Shown piece by piece: positions 37,602 to 47,102 of a DNA stretch of 64,000 nt. Within the stretch, counting starts at the first letter, position 1, and each line of letters opens with the position of its first letter. The notes below the pieces were generated by a model. It did not search any database. It saw only the letters and a list, made by a program, of their open reading frames with translations, and had not been told where the DNA came from. A program made the translations under genes and the position numbers. The DNA is from Marinobacter denitrificans (GTDB lineage Bacteria > Pseudomonadota > Gammaproteobacteria > Pseudomonadales > Oleiphilaceae): NCBI RefSeq assembly GCF_008795955.1, contig NZ_VMHN01000002.1:310001-374000 (forward strand). Reading direction: 5' to 3'.

Positions 37602-38585
37602 ATGAAAGTTCTGGTAACCGGCGGAGCCGGGTATATAGGCAGCCACGTAGTTCGTCAACTGGGCCAGGCCGGCCACGACATCGTTGTATTCGATAACCTG
37701 TCCACCGGCTATCGCTGGGCGGTCACCTGCGGTGAACTGGTGGTGGGTGACCTGTCAGATGAAGCGGCTGTCGCCGAGCTTTTCAGTCAGCATCGCTTTG
37801 AGGCTGTACTGCATTTTGCCGCCAATATCATTGTGCCGGAATCGGTCGAAAACCCCCTCAAGTATTACAGCAATAACACCAGAAATACGTTGAACCTGCT
37901 GAAAGCAGTTGAGCAGCATCAGGTTCCGTATATGGTATTTTCGTCCACGGCGGCGGTCTACGGTATGCCGGAAGAAACCGTACTGACCGAAGATCTTCCT
38001 CTCGCTCCCATAAATCCCTATGGCGCGTCCAAGATGATGAGTGAGCGGATGATCATGGATCTGGCAGCAGCGTCGTCCCTGAATTACGTTATTCTGCGCT
38101 ACTTTAACGTGGCCGGCGCAAATCCGGAGGGACTGCTGGGGCAGGCAACGCCTGAGGCTACCCACCTGATCAAGGTGGCCTGTGAATGTGTCACCGGTAA
38201 GCGCGATGGCATGAGCGTATTCGGCACCGATTACGATACTCGCGATGGTACCTGCATCCGCGATTATATCCATGTTGAGGATCTGGCCAAAGCCCATGTG
38301 ATGGCACTGGATTATATGGCGAATGGTGGTGAATCACGGGTACTGAATTGCGGCTACGGGCGCGGGTTTACCGTCCGTGAAGTTATCGACGTGGTGAAGC
38401 GCAAGTCGGGCAACGACTTCCCGGTAGCGGAATCCGGCCGGCGGGCAGGGGACCCGGCAGCGCTGATGGCAGACAACTCACGGATCAAAAAGGTACTTGG
38501 CTGGCAGCCGGACTATGACGATCTGGATACCATTGTCGAAACCGCCCTGTCCTGGGAGAAAATCTGGCAGGACAAACAGGGCTGA
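37602..38585 (+). CDS. galE: UDP-glucose 4-epimerase GalE
   Basis: GalE interconverts UDP-glucose and UDP-galactose with bound NAD. The 327-residue product has GGAGYIGSH near residues 7-15, STAAVYG near 118 and the catalytic YGASK near 145-149, and the C-terminal motif RAGDPAALMADN used by GalE. Length is normal. It lies 9 bp after tadA and 51 bp before ugd, so both draw on UDP-glucose. A stem AGGGCTG / CAGCCCT spans the stop (38578-38594) and could weakly attenuate. Confidence 0.93.
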   Translation: MKVLVTGGAGYIGSHVVRQLGQAGHDIVVFDNLSTGYRWAVTCGELVVGDLSDEAAVAELFSQHRFEAVLHFAANIIVPESVENPLKYYSNNTRNTLNLLKAVEQHQVPYMVFSSTAAVYGMPEETVLTEDLPLAPINPYGASKMMSERMIMDLAAASSLNYVILRYFNVAGANPEGLLGQATPEATHLIKVACECVTGKRDGMSVFGTDYDTRDGTCIRDYIHVEDLAKAHVMALDYMANGGESRVLNCGYGRGFTVREVIDVVKRKSGNDFPVAESGRRAGDPAALMADNSRIKKVLGWQPDYDDLDTIVETALSWEKIWQDKQG

Positions 38586-38636
38586 TCCAGCCCTCTTGAC
38601 GCTTCAAACACATTACAGACATCAGGGTTTTAACGG

Positions 38637-39980
38637 ATGAAAATTACGATTTTTGGTACCGGTTACGTTGGTCTTGTCACCGGCGCCTGCCTTGCCGATG
38701 TAGGCCATCATGTGCTGTGCATGGACGTGGACCAGGGCAAGATTGAAAAGCTCAGGAACGGCCATATCCCGATCTACGAACCTGGTCTGGAATCCATTGT
38801 CAGGCATACCGTAGAGGCGGGTCGGCTGGCCTTCACCACAGACACCAAGGAAGCGGTGGCCCATGGTGTTCTGCAATTTATCGCAGTGGGTACACCGCCG
38901 GATGAAGATGGCTCCGCCGACCTGCAGTACGTAACGGCCGTTGCCCGTTCCATTGGCGAGTACATGGACGATTACAAGGTGGTTGTCGACAAGTCCACCG
39001 TGCCCGTCGGTACCGGGGACAAGGTCAAGGCCGCTGTGCGGGCAGGGCTGGATAAGCGTGGTCTGGAGCTGGAGTTCGATGTGGTCTCCAACCCGGAGTT
39101 CCTCAAAGAGGGCGCGGCCATCAACGACTTCATGAAGCCGGACCGCATCATTATCGGCACTGACAGTGAACGCGCCATGGAACTGCTGCACGAGGTTTAC
39201 TACCCGTTCAACCGCAGTCACGACCGCATGATCTTCATGGATATCCGTTCCGCGGAGCTCACCAAATACGCCGCCAACTCCATGCTGGCCACCAAAATCA
39301 GTTTCATGAACGAAATTGCCAATCTTGCCGAACGGCTTGGTGCGGATATCGAAAACGTTCGCCGGGGTATTGGCTCCGACCCACGCATTGGTTATCACTT
39401 TATCTATCCCGGTTGTGGCTACGGCGGCTCCTGTTTCCCGAAGGACGTCCAGGCGCTGGCGCGCACTGCAAGGGACTGTGATTACGACTCGCGGCTGCTG
39501 AACGCGGTTGAGGCCGTCAATAACGCTCAGAAACATGTGCTGTTTGACAAGATCAGCCACTATTTCAATGGCGATCTCAAAGGCAAGGTGGTGGCCCTCT
39601 GGGGGCTGGCCTTCAAGCCCAATACCGATGATATGCGTGAAGCCTCTGCCCGCACCCTGATGGAGGATCTCTGGAACGCAGGAGCCACTGTCCAGGCCTT
39701 TGACCCGGAAGCGATGGAGGAGACCCAGCGCATCTACGGTGATCAGCCGGGGCTGACGCTGTGCGGTACCAAAGAGCAAGCCCTGAAAGGTGCGGACGTG
39801 TTGACCATCTGCACCGAATGGAAGGAATTCCGCTCACCAGACTTTGAAGCAATCGCGGCGGCGCTGAAAGAGCCCGTGGTGTTCGATGGACGCAATCTGT
39901 ACGAACCGGAAATGCTGGAACGCCATGGCATGATTTATTACGCCATAGGCCGCGGCAGGAACCAGTTCCACGTAGGCTGA
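38637..39980 (+). CDS. ugd: UDP-glucose 6-dehydrogenase
   Basis: Ugd oxidises UDP-glucose to UDP-glucuronate with two NAD. The 447-residue product has the NAD motif [18 protein letters not shown] at the N-terminus and the catalytic Cys in [16 protein letters not shown] near 262; the central and C-terminal domains are intact. It is followed at once by a HIT gene. The UDP-glucuronate epimerase-like gene at 59064 would use its product. Whether the sugar goes into LPS, capsule or exopolysaccharide is not shown here. Confidence 0.95.
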   Translation: MKITIFGTGYVGLVTGACLADVGHHVLCMDVDQGKIEKLRNGHIPIYEPGLESIVRHTVEAGRLAFTTDTKEAVAHGVLQFIAVGTPPDEDGSADLQYVTAVARSIGEYMDDYKVVVDKSTVPVGTGDKVKAAVRAGLDKRGLELEFDVVSNPEFLKEGAAINDFMKPDRIIIGTDSERAMELLHEVYYPFNRSHDRMIFMDIRSAELTKYAANSMLATKISFMNEIANLAERLGADIENVRRGIGSDPRIGYHFIYPGCGYGGSCFPKDVQALARTARDCDYDSRLLNAVEAVNNAQKHVLFDKISHYFNGDLKGKVVALWGLAFKPNTDDMREASARTLMEDLWNAGATVQAFDPEAMEETQRIYGDQPGLTLCGTKEQALKGADVLTICTEWKEFRSPDFEAIAAALKEPVVFDGRNLYEPEMLERHGMIYYAIGRGRNQFHVG

Positions 39981-39981
39981 C

Positions 39982-40413
39982 ATGACAGTGCCCGAGCAAT
40001 CATTTGTGCTACATGAGCGCCTGGAGGCGGATACTCTCAGCCTCGGGCAAACCCGGTTGTGTGACATCCGGCTGATGAACGACAGTAACTGGCCCTGGAT
40101 ACTTCTGGTGCCCCGAGTGGCAGCTGCCCGGGAGATCTACCAACTGTCACCGGAACAGCAACAGCAGCTGCTGGCGGAATCCTCCCTGCTCGGGGAGGGC
40201 ATGATGGAGTTGTTCAGTGGCGACAAGCTCAATGTCGCCGCCCTGGGCAACATGGTGCCACAGCTGCATGTCCATCACATTGTTCGTCACGAGGGTGACC
40301 CGGCCTGGCCCGGGCCGGTATGGGGCAAGCTGCCGCCAGCGCCATACAGTGACGAGGCTCTGGCGGAGTTGAGCAAGCGCCTCAGGCCGCTGCTGGAGCG
40401 GCTTTCCCGGTAA
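39982..40413 (+). CDS. HIT family protein
   Basis: This 143-residue protein is of the histidine-triad superfamily, which hydrolyses nucleotide-phosphate bonds. The triad is read as QLHVHHIVR near residues 92-100 in which His-x-His-His is a variant spacing of HxHxH. It starts one base after the ugd stop. It is close to ugd and galE, but a direct part in sugar-nucleotide metabolism is only inferred. Substrate unknown. Its stop codon lies in a small palindrome and 5 bp separate it from the convergent fabR-like gene. Confidence 0.85.
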   Translation: MTVPEQSFVLHERLEADTLSLGQTRLCDIRLMNDSNWPWILLVPRVAAAREIYQLSPEQQQQLLAESSLLGEGMMELFSGDKLNVAALGNMVPQLHVHHIVRHEGDPAWPGPVWGKLPPAPYSDEALAELSKRLRPLLERLSR

Positions 40414-40418
40414 CCGGG

Positions 40419-41180
40419 CTAGCGCTTTGACTTGTGTCGTGCGATAGTCCGGGAGCCCACCAGCACCATCCTGAGCTGGGTCTTCAGTTTCACTTTCAGT
40501 GCTTCCTTCTCTGATGCCGTTGCATCCAGTGCATCGGCGCCCTGGTTAAAGACCAGGGTAGCCATCGCTTCGGCAACCAGTTTCGGGTCAGAAAGGGGCT
40601 TCTTCTGTTCATCTGCAATGCGGGCAAGGTCTGCTGCCAGCTCGGTTACAAAGTGATCGATTTCAGCCCGGATCGCGGTACGGAATGATTCGGACACACC
40701 GGTGCTTTCCCGCAACATCAGGCGTAACAGGTTGGAGTTGTTGCCCAGATACTCCATGAACGTGTCCACCGAGGTGCTGATGGCGCTGCCATCGCGGGCA
40801 ATTCGTTTGCGGGCCTGGCGCATCAGCTGCCGCAGGGCCACGCCGCCTTCATCCACCAGGGCAAGCCCCAGTTCGTCCAGTTCGGCGAAATGCCGGTAGA
40901 AGGAGGTAGGCGCGATTCCGGCCTCCCGTGCCACTTCCCGCAGGCTCAGGCTGCCAAAGCCGCGATCGGCACTCAACTGGGCGAGAGCCGCATCCATCAG
41001 GGCGCGACGGGTGCGGAGTTTCTGTTCGGCTCGGGCTGACAAGGGCTGCTCCAAAGACTGGTAAATCGGCTCAGTGTAGCGACGAAAAGTTTTACCGTCA
41101 CCCAATGTGTCGGAAGCCTGATTTTCATCGTCATTGTGTTTATAATGGGCCGCTTTTGCAGTAGGGTCCGCCAAAACCAT
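40419..41180 (-). CDS. fabR: FabR-like TetR family repressor
   Basis: FabR represses unsaturated fatty-acid synthesis genes (fabA/fabB) in gammaproteobacteria. The protein has a TetR DNA-binding domain with [34 protein letters not shown], close to E. coli FabR, and a following helical domain with [12 protein letters not shown]. The upstream end is uncertain: the coordinates use the first ATG at 41180, but that would place the N-terminus across a likely aspS promoter (TATAAT at 41141-41146). A TTG at 41054 gives 211 residues, near the E. coli length, and starts just before the conserved part. Divergent from aspS. Confidence 0.8.
   Translation of the reverse strand: MVLADPTAKAAHYKHNDDENQASDTLGDGKTFRRYTEPIYQSLEQPLSARAEQKLRTRRALMDAALAQLSADRGFGSLSLREVAREAGIAPTSFYRHFAELDELGLALVDEGGVALRQLMRQARKRIARDGSAISTSVDTFMEYLGNNSNLLRLMLRESTGVSESFRTAIRAEIDHFVTELAADLARIADEQKKPLSDPKLVAEAMATLVFNQGADALDATASEKEALKVKLKTQLRMVLVGSRTIARHKSKR
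41141..41146 (+). promoter_or_regulatory. Probable -10 element of aspS
   Basis: A perfect TATAAT lies 79 bp before the aspS ATG. The -35 is weak (CTGATT at 41118-41123, 17-bp spacer). It falls inside the longest reading of the fabR-like gene, arguing for a shorter repressor. Confidence 0.45.
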
Positions 41181-41224
41181 TTTTGCAAACTTTTACGCAC
41201 ACATCAGATACAACGGGAACCGGT

Positions 41225-43030
41225 ATGCGCAGTCATTATTGCGGTGGAATCAACGAATCTCACATTGATCAGGAAGTCACACTTTGCGGGTGGGTTCACC
41301 GTCGCCGCGACCACGGCGGGGTCATCTTTCTGGATCTCCGCGACCGGGATGGCATTTCCCAGGTGGTGTTCGACCCTGATACTCCTGAAAGCTTTTCCCT
41401 GGCGGAAAAGGTACGCAGTGAATTCGTTATCCAGGTGACCGGCCGTGTGCGCCGTCGTCCTGCCGGTACCGAAAACGCCAATATGCCTACCGGGCAAGTG
41501 GAATTGCTGGGAAAACAGTTGTCCATTCTGAATGCCGCCGCCACGCCGCCCTTCCCGTTGGATGAGCATGTCGATGTGGGCGAGGACGTTCGCTTGAAAT
41601 ACCGTTTTGTGGACCTCCGTCGCCCGGAAATGCTGAACCGCCTGCGTTTCCGTTCACGGGTGACCAGCTATATCCGTAACTTCCTGGACAGTAACGGCTT
41701 CATGGACGTGGAAACACCGATCCTCACCCGTGCAACTCCGGAAGGTGCCCGTGATTACCTGGTACCCAGCCGTACCCACGAAGGATCTTTCTTCGCGCTG
41801 CCCCAGTCACCCCAGTTGTTCAAGCAGCTGCTGATGGTGTCCGGCGTAGACCGCTACTACCAGATCGCCAAATGTTTCCGCGACGAAGACCTTCGCGCTG
41901 ACCGGCAGCCGGAATTTACCCAGGTGGATGTAGAAGCCTCGTTCATTGACGAGGAAACGCTGATGACACTGAACGAGAGCATGATTCGCTCCCTGTTCAA
42001 GGATGTGCTGGAAGTGGAGCTGCCTGAATTCCCACGCATGCCATACTCCGAGGCCATGCAGCGTTACGGCAGTGACAAGCCGGACCTGCGTATCCCGCTG
42101 GAACTGGTGGATGTGGGTGATCTGGTTGCCGGCGTGGACTTCAAGGTATTTGCCGGCCCGGCTAACGATCCCAAAGGGCGCGTGGCAGCCCTGCGTGTTC
42201 CCAGGGGCGGTGAGCTTACCCGCAAGCAGATTGATGACTACACCAAATTCGTTGGCATCTATGGCGCCAAGGGCCTGGCCTACATCAAGGTCAATGATCT
42301 GTCCAGGGGCGTTGAAGGCCTGCAGTCACCGATCATCAAGTTCCTGGGTGATGATATTGCCCTGGCCGTGATCGAACGCGCTGGTGCCGGGGATGGTGAT
42401 ATCGTGTTCTTTGGTGCGGACAAGACCAACGTCGTCAATGAAGCGCTCGGGGCTCTGCGCATCAAAGTGGGCCACGATCTGAACATGCTGACCTGCGAAT
42501 GGGCGCCTCTGTGGGTGGTGGACTTCCCGATGTTCGAGGAAACACCTGACGGCGGCCTGACTGCGATTCACCATCCGTTTACGGCACCCTCGTGTTCTGC
42601 AGAAGAACTCGAAGCCTCCCCGGCAACTGCGTTGTCGCGGGCCTACGACATGGTCTTGAATGGTACTGAACTCGGCGGCGGTTCCATCCGTATCCACGAC
42701 GAGAAAATGCAGGAAAGCGTGTTCCGCACCCTAGGCATCGGTGATGAGGAAGCCCGTGCCAAGTTCGGTTTCCTGCTGGATGCCCTCAAGTACGGTTGCC
42801 CGCCCCACGGTGGTCTGGCCTTCGGCCTGGACCGGCTGATCATGCTGATGACCGGCGCGAGCTCTATCCGGGACGTCATTGCCTTCCCGAAAACCCAGAG
42901 CGCCACCTGTCTGATGACTCAGGCGCCAGGGGAAGTCGATGACAAACAGCTGCGCGAACTGCATATTCGCCGCCGCAAGCCGGCAGCCAAGGATGGGCAG
43001 GGTAACGAAGCCACGCCAGGTAACGTTTAA
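41225..43030 (+). CDS. aspS: Aspartyl-tRNA synthetase AspS
   Basis: AspS charges tRNA-Asp. The 601-residue product has an N-terminal OB anticodon-binding domain (about 1-105), the class II core with [18 protein letters not shown] near 218 and [13 protein letters not shown] near 535, and the bacterial GAD insertion (about 290-410). Length is as usual (E. coli 590). The ATG at 41225 gives MRSHYCG, the standard start; a TTG at 41183 is less likely. It is followed by ruvC, as in Pseudomonas. Whether it also charges tRNA-Asn cannot be told. Confidence 0.95.
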   Translation: MRSHYCGGINESHIDQEVTLCGWVHRRRDHGGVIFLDLRDRDGISQVVFDPDTPESFSLAEKVRSEFVIQVTGRVRRRPAGTENANMPTGQVELLGKQLSILNAAATPPFPLDEHVDVGEDVRLKYRFVDLRRPEMLNRLRFRSRVTSYIRNFLDSNGFMDVETPILTRATPEGARDYLVPSRTHEGSFFALPQSPQLFKQLLMVSGVDRYYQIAKCFRDEDLRADRQPEFTQVDVEASFIDEETLMTLNESMIRSLFKDVLEVELPEFPRMPYSEAMQRYGSDKPDLRIPLELVDVGDLVAGVDFKVFAGPANDPKGRVAALRVPRGGELTRKQIDDYTKFVGIYGAKGLAYIKVNDLSRGVEGLQSPIIKFLGDDIALAVIERAGAGDGDIVFFGADKTNVVNEALGALRIKVGHDLNMLTCEWAPLWVVDFPMFEETPDGGLTAIHHPFTAPSCSAEELEASPATALSRAYDMVLNGTELGGGSIRIHDEKMQESVFRTLGIGDEEARAKFGFLLDALKYGCPPHGGLAFGLDRLIMLMTGASSIRDVIAFPKTQSATCLMTQAPGEVDDKQLRELHIRRRKPAAKDGQGNEATPGNV

Positions 43031-43048
43031 AACGGCGCAGGATACAAC

Positions 43049-43579
43049 GTGTCTATAATCATGGGGGTCGACCCCGGCTCACGCGTCACCGGTTACGGCA
43101 TTATCCGTGCCGAGGGCAGGGTGATTGAGTATATTGACAGCGGTTGTATCCGTGTTGGCGAAAAGCCCATGGCGGAACGTTTGCAAACCATCTTCCACAG
43201 CCTGGCGACGCTGATTGGCGAGTACCGGCCTGGAGAGTTTGCTATCGAGCAGGTGTTCATGGCCCGTAACCCGGACTCTGCACTGAAGCTGGGGCAGGCC
43301 AGGGGGGCGGCGATTGTCGCAGCTGCCAACAGCGGCCTGGAGGTTCACGAATACTCTGCCCGCCAGGTCAAACAGGCCGTGGTAGGTAAGGGCGGAGCCG
43401 ACAAGGCTCAGGTGCAGCACATGGTGCAGGTATTGCTGGCTCTGTCCCGTAAACCACAGGAGGATGCCGCTGACGCTCTGGGAGTTGCGCTCTGCCATGC
43501 CCATATGAGCCAGAGCATGGCACGGCTGGCCACCAGTGGGGGCGGCAAGGTGCGCAATAACCGGGTCAGAAGACAATAA
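43049..43579 (+). CDS. ruvC: Holliday junction resolvase RuvC
   Basis: RuvC cuts Holliday junctions. The 176-residue product starts with [14 protein letters not shown], holding the first catalytic Asp, and has EQVF near 68-71 and [14 protein letters not shown] near 140 for the other acidic residues. The GTG at 43049 starts 18 bp after aspS; an ATG at 43061 would also work. It lies just before ruvA, separated by 66 bp with a tandem repeat. Confidence 0.95.
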   Translation: MSIIMGVDPGSRVTGYGIIRAEGRVIEYIDSGCIRVGEKPMAERLQTIFHSLATLIGEYRPGEFAIEQVFMARNPDSALKLGQARGAAIVAAANSGLEVHEYSARQVKQAVVGKGGADKAQVQHMVQVLLALSRKPQEDAADALGVALCHAHMSQSMARLATSGGGKVRNNRVRRQ

Positions 43580-43597
43580 CAGGCTCATTGAAGTCCA

Positions 43598-43633
43598 GAT
43601 TGAATTCGAGATTGAATTCGAGATTGAATTCGA
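43598..43633. repeat. Three-copy 12-bp tandem repeat upstream of ruvA
   Basis: GATTGAATTCGA is repeated three times perfectly end to end in the ruvC-ruvA gap. The last copy ends 12 bp before the ruvA TTG and abuts the ribosome site. Each unit contains the palindrome GAATTC. No gene lies in it. Confidence 0.95.
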
Positions 43634-43645
43634 GGGAGAAACCCG

Positions 43646-44278
43646 TTGATAGGTCGTATCCGAGGCATCCTGATCGAAAAATCCCCCGCCCAGGCACTGG
43701 TGGAATGCGCCGGGCTGGGTTACGAAGTCGACATTCCCTACACGACCTTTTTTAACCTGCCCGAGACCGGTGACGAACTGGTTCTCCATACCCATTTTGT
43801 GGTCCGCGAAGATGCCCAGAGTCTTTACGGCTTTTCTTCCCGGCTGGACCGGGACCTGTTCCGCCTGTTGATCAAGGTGAATGGTGTGGGCCCCAAGCTC
43901 GCCGCAGGCATTCTATCTGGGCTGGATGCCAATCAATTCATCCGCTGCGTAGAAGCCCGCGATGCCAATGCTCTGGTCAAGCTACCGGGAGTCGGCAAGA
44001 AAACTGCCGAGCGGCTGCTTATTGAAATGGCTGACCGTATAGGGCAACTTGAGGGGCAGTTCATCCCCGGGTCGCCAAATGCGACAGTCAGCACAGGCGC
44101 TTCTGGCTCCGGAACAGCCGGCGGCCACCACCCGGCGGACGAGGCGGAAGCCGCCCTGATTGCTCTTGGCTACAAGCCACAGGAGGCATCGAAAGCCATC
44201 AGCAAGGTCGCCGAGGATGGAATGTCGAGCCAGGAGCTGATCCGCTTGGCGCTGCGGAGCATGATCCCGGCCAGCTGA
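43646..44278 (+). CDS. ruvA: Holliday junction DNA helicase subunit RuvA
   Basis: RuvA binds Holliday junctions and loads the RuvB motor. The 210-residue product begins MIGRIRGIL (TTG start at 43646, GAGGGAG site about 8 bases upstream), has the OB fold (1-65), helix-hairpin-helix motifs (KVNGVGPKLAAGI near 75 and KLPGVGKKTAERL near 111) and the C-terminal RuvB-binding domain (about 160-205). Complete and of normal length. It is co-directional with ruvC and ruvB. Confidence 0.96.
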   Translation: MIGRIRGILIEKSPAQALVECAGLGYEVDIPYTTFFNLPETGDELVLHTHFVVREDAQSLYGFSSRLDRDLFRLLIKVNGVGPKLAAGILSGLDANQFIRCVEARDANALVKLPGVGKKTAERLLIEMADRIGQLEGQFIPGSPNATVSTGASGSGTAGGHHPADEAEAALIALGYKPQEASKAISKVAEDGMSSQELIRLALRSMIPAS

Positions 44279-44328
44279 ACGCCCGCCAATACCGGGCACG
44301 CTGGCGTGCAATGTGTAGAGAGCGTAAC

Positions 44329-44356
44329 GTGACAGCCAAAGAACGGTTTGTACAAT
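44329..44356 (+). promoter_or_regulatory. Sigma-70 promoter of ruvB
   Basis: GTGACA, a 16-bp spacer and TACAAT lie 67 bp before the ruvB ATG in a 144-bp gap after ruvA. It could drive ruvB and the following ybgC-tol genes. Confidence 0.6.
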
Positions 44357-44422
44357 TGGGGCATCATTAACCCGAGACGAGCGTACAGGCATGTTGTTGA
44401 TTCCCTCTGAGCGGGTAGTTCA

Positions 44423-45451
44423 ATGATCGAGTCGGATCGCCTGATTTCATCCCAGGCCGGACAATACGAAGAAGTTCAGGATCGCGCTATCCGGCCAGGT
44501 GTGCTGGCGGATTACGTGGGCCAGCCCGCTGTGCGGGAACAGATGGAAATTTTCATTTCCGCAGCCCGTGGGCGGCAGGAGGCTCTGGACCATGTGCTGA
44601 TTTTTGGCCCGCCAGGTCTGGGTAAAACGACCCTTGCCAATATCATTGCCAATGAAATGGGCGTCTCCATCAAGACCACCTCCGGCCCGGTGCTGGAAAA
44701 AGCCGGTGATCTGGCCGCAATGCTTACCAATCTCGAAGAGGGCGATGTGCTCTTTATTGACGAGATTCACCGCCTCAGCGCCGCCGTGGAAGAAGTTCTC
44801 TATCCGGCCATGGAAGATTACCAGCTGGATATCATGATCGGAGAAGGCCCTGCCGCGCGCTCCATAAAGCTGGACCTGCCACCGTTCACCCTGGTTGGGG
44901 CCACCACCAGGGCAGGATTGCTGACCTCGCCTCTGCGGGACCGCTTCGGTATTGTCCAGCGCCTGGAGTTCTACAATACGAAGGATCTGACCGACATCAT
45001 TCTGCGTTCTGCGCGCCTGTCATCCGTCACAATCGACAACAAAGGCGCCTATGAAATTGCCCGTCGTTCCCGGGGCACGCCCCGTATAGCCAACCGTCTG
45101 CTGAGACGAGTGCGTGACTTTGCCGAAGTAAAAGCGGATGGTTGCATCAGTGAAACCATAGCCGACCAGGCGCTCAACATGCTGAAAGTGGATGCCCTGG
45201 GCTTTGATCACATGGACCGACGGCTACTGTTGGCAATGATTGAAAAGTTTGACGGTGGCCCGGTGGGCGTCGAAAGCCTGGCCGCTGCCATCAGTGAAGA
45301 ACGGGGCACGATTGAGGATGTGCTGGAACCTTTTCTGATTCAGCAGGGGTATATGCTGCGCACGCCCCGCGGTCGGATGGTGACTTCAAGCGCATACCAG
45401 CATTTTGGTGTGGTGCCCGCCAAGCCGGAGGGGGAAGACCTGTTTGACTGA
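44423..45451 (+). CDS. ruvB: Holliday junction branch-migration ATPase RuvB
   Basis: RuvB is the hexameric AAA+ motor that drives branch migration. The 342-residue product has Walker [13 protein letters not shown] near 60, Walker B FIDEIHRL near 111, the sensor region VGATTRAG near 160 and the C-terminal winged helix with RTPRGRMVT near 317. It is normal in length (E. coli 336). The stop overlaps the TTG start of ybgC. It is complete and the best matched gene of its set. Confidence 0.97.
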   Translation: MIESDRLISSQAGQYEEVQDRAIRPGVLADYVGQPAVREQMEIFISAARGRQEALDHVLIFGPPGLGKTTLANIIANEMGVSIKTTSGPVLEKAGDLAAMLTNLEEGDVLFIDEIHRLSAAVEEVLYPAMEDYQLDIMIGEGPAARSIKLDLPPFTLVGATTRAGLLTSPLRDRFGIVQRLEFYNTKDLTDIILRSARLSSVTIDNKGAYEIARRSRGTPRIANRLLRRVRDFAEVKADGCISETIADQALNMLKVDALGFDHMDRRLLLAMIEKFDGGPVGVESLAAAISEERGTIEDVLEPFLIQQGYMLRTPRGRMVTSSAYQHFGVVPAKPEGEDLFD

Positions 45452-45887
45452 GCGTTACGAGCCATCAGTCGGTCTGTCGGTTCGAGTCTATATTGAAGAC
45501 ACGGATGCCGGTGGCATTGTGTACCATGCCAAATACCTGCATTACATGGAACGAGCCCGGACAGAGTGGGTGCGCAGCCGCGGAGTAGGTCTGAGGGCGG
45601 GGCTGGCGGACAATGTCAGCTATGTGGTCCAGCGCCTGTCCATCCATTACGGTATACCGGCGAAGCTTGATGATGAGTTACGGGTAACCGCGGAACCGGT
45701 GGCATTTGGCCGGGTCTGGATGGACTTTTGTCAACGGGTAGTGCGGGTTTCGGATGACGCTGTGCTGGCCTCTGCGGATGTTCGCGTAGCCTGTATTGCA
45801 CTGGACTCCGGCCGGCCGCGGCGGCTACCCGCAAACATGCTGGAGTTGCTGGAAAGCGACCGAAAAACCAATTCACAAGTGGAATAA
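45444..45887 (+). CDS. ybgC: Tol-Pal system acyl-CoA thioesterase YbgC
   Basis: YbgC is a hotdog acyl-CoA thioesterase encoded at the head of tol-pal operons, linked to phospholipid metabolism at the inner membrane. The 147-residue product has the 4-hydroxybenzoyl-CoA thioesterase motif [24 protein letters not shown] near residues 15-38, with Asp as catalytic residue. The TTG at 45444 overlaps the ruvB stop by 8 bp; a GTG/ATG-type start further upstream at 45405 would extend into ruvB and is rejected. tolQ follows after 14 bp. Confidence 0.92.
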   Translation: MTERYEPSVGLSVRVYIEDTDAGGIVYHAKYLHYMERARTEWVRSRGVGLRAGLADNVSYVVQRLSIHYGIPAKLDDELRVTAEPVAFGRVWMDFCQRVVRVSDDAVLASADVRVACIALDSGRPRRLPANMLELLESDRKTNSQVE

Positions 45888-45901
45888 TCCAGGAGTAAAA
45901 G

Positions 45902-46591
45902 GTGGAGTCAGAAGTTTCTGTTTGGTATCTCATCGCCAACGCCGGGGTACTGGTTCAGCTGGTCATGCTGTTACTTGCCCTGGCTTCCATTGTCTCCTGG
46001 GCGCTTATTTTTCAGCGTCTTCAGGTGTTCCGCAAGGCGAAGCAGGCTCAGAATGCCTTTGAGGAGCGATTCTGGTCGGGCATGGACCTGGGGCAGCTTT
46101 ACCGTGAAGTGAACAGCGACCCCACGCCGTTTTCCGGAATGGAATCCCTTTTCCGTGCCGGCTTTAAGGAGTTCTCGCGACTGCGTCAGCAAAGCCGAGA
46201 TGCCGATGCTGTTATGGAAGGCACTCAACGGGCCATGCGTGTCGCATTCTCCCGCGAACAGGAGCGGCTGGAAATGCATTTGCCGTTCCTGGCGACGGTT
46301 GGCTCCACCAGCCCGTATATCGGTCTGTTCGGTACCGTCTGGGGCATCATGAACTCTTTCCGCGGGCTGGCACAGGTGCAACAGGCCACGCTGGCAACCG
46401 TCGCACCGGGTATTTCCGAAGCATTGATCGCCACTGCCATGGGTCTGTTCGCGGCGATCCCGGCGGTTATTGCGTACAACCGCTTCTCGTCAATTTCGGA
46501 CGCATTGCTGAAAAACTACGAAACCTTTGCCGATGAATTTTCCAGCATTCTTCATCGTCGGGTCCACAGCAGCGAGCAAACACCTACGTGA
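45902..46591 (+). CDS. tolQ: Tol-Pal system protein TolQ
   Basis: TolQ forms the proton channel with TolR that energises TolA during outer-membrane constriction. The 229-residue product has membrane helices at about 12-35, 130-155 and 165-190, with the conserved GLFGTVWGIM near 142 in the second helix. The GTG start at 45902 has AGGAG upstream. It is the MotA/TolQ/ExbB family member that belongs to the complete tol operon, unlike ExbB at 4806. Confidence 0.96.
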   Translation: MESEVSVWYLIANAGVLVQLVMLLLALASIVSWALIFQRLQVFRKAKQAQNAFEERFWSGMDLGQLYREVNSDPTPFSGMESLFRAGFKEFSRLRQQSRDADAVMEGTQRAMRVAFSREQERLEMHLPFLATVGSTSPYIGLFGTVWGIMNSFRGLAQVQQATLATVAPGISEALIATAMGLFAAIPAVIAYNRFSSISDALLKNYETFADEFSSILHRRVHSSEQTPT

Positions 46592-46634
46592 TGAGCATTG
46601 TCGGTAACGGACAGACAATCGGGAGTACAGGAAC

Positions 46635-47081
46635 ATGAAAGGCATGGGAATGATGCCGGCCAACCGCCGCAAGCCGATGTCGGAAATCAACGTTGTGCCC
46701 TACATCGACGTGATGCTGGTGCTGCTGATCATTTTCATGGTGACAGCGCCAATGCTGACGCAGGGCGTCAAGGTGGACCTGCCGGAAACAACCTCCGAGC
46801 CGATCCAGTCCGACAAGAACGTGGAATCCATTGTGGTGTCAGTAGACAGCAACGGTGCGTATTTCATGGATGTGGGCGATGAAAGCAGCGATCCGATGTC
46901 GCTGGGCGATGTTCGGGAGCGGATCTCGAAGATTCTGTCCCAGCGGACAGACCGTGAAGTTCTGGTGCGGGGCGACGAGCATGTGGAGTACGGCACGGTG
47001 GTTCGTCTGATGTCCCAGTTGCAGGCGGCGGGTGCCACCAATGTGGGGCTTATTACCGAAGCACCAACCAACGATGAGTAA
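46635..47081 (+). CDS. tolR: Tol-Pal system protein TolR
   Basis: TolR pairs with TolQ. The 148-residue product has one N-terminal helix with the functional Asp in NVVPYIDVMLVLLIIFMV (about 18-35) and a periplasmic domain (about 55-145). It starts at ATG 46635, 43 bp after tolQ, with GGGAG upstream. Complete. Confidence 0.95.
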   Translation: MKGMGMMPANRRKPMSEINVVPYIDVMLVLLIIFMVTAPMLTQGVKVDLPETTSEPIQSDKNVESIVVSVDSNGAYFMDVGDESSDPMSLGDVRERISKILSQRTDREVLVRGDEHVEYGTVVRLMSQLQAAGATNVGLITEAPTNDE

Positions 47082-47102
47082 GCGCAGGGCAGGCAGGTTT
47101 TT

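Noticed and set aside
43598..43633. CRISPR-like array
   Set aside because: The 12-bp units are directly adjacent with no spacers; it is a simple tandem repeat.
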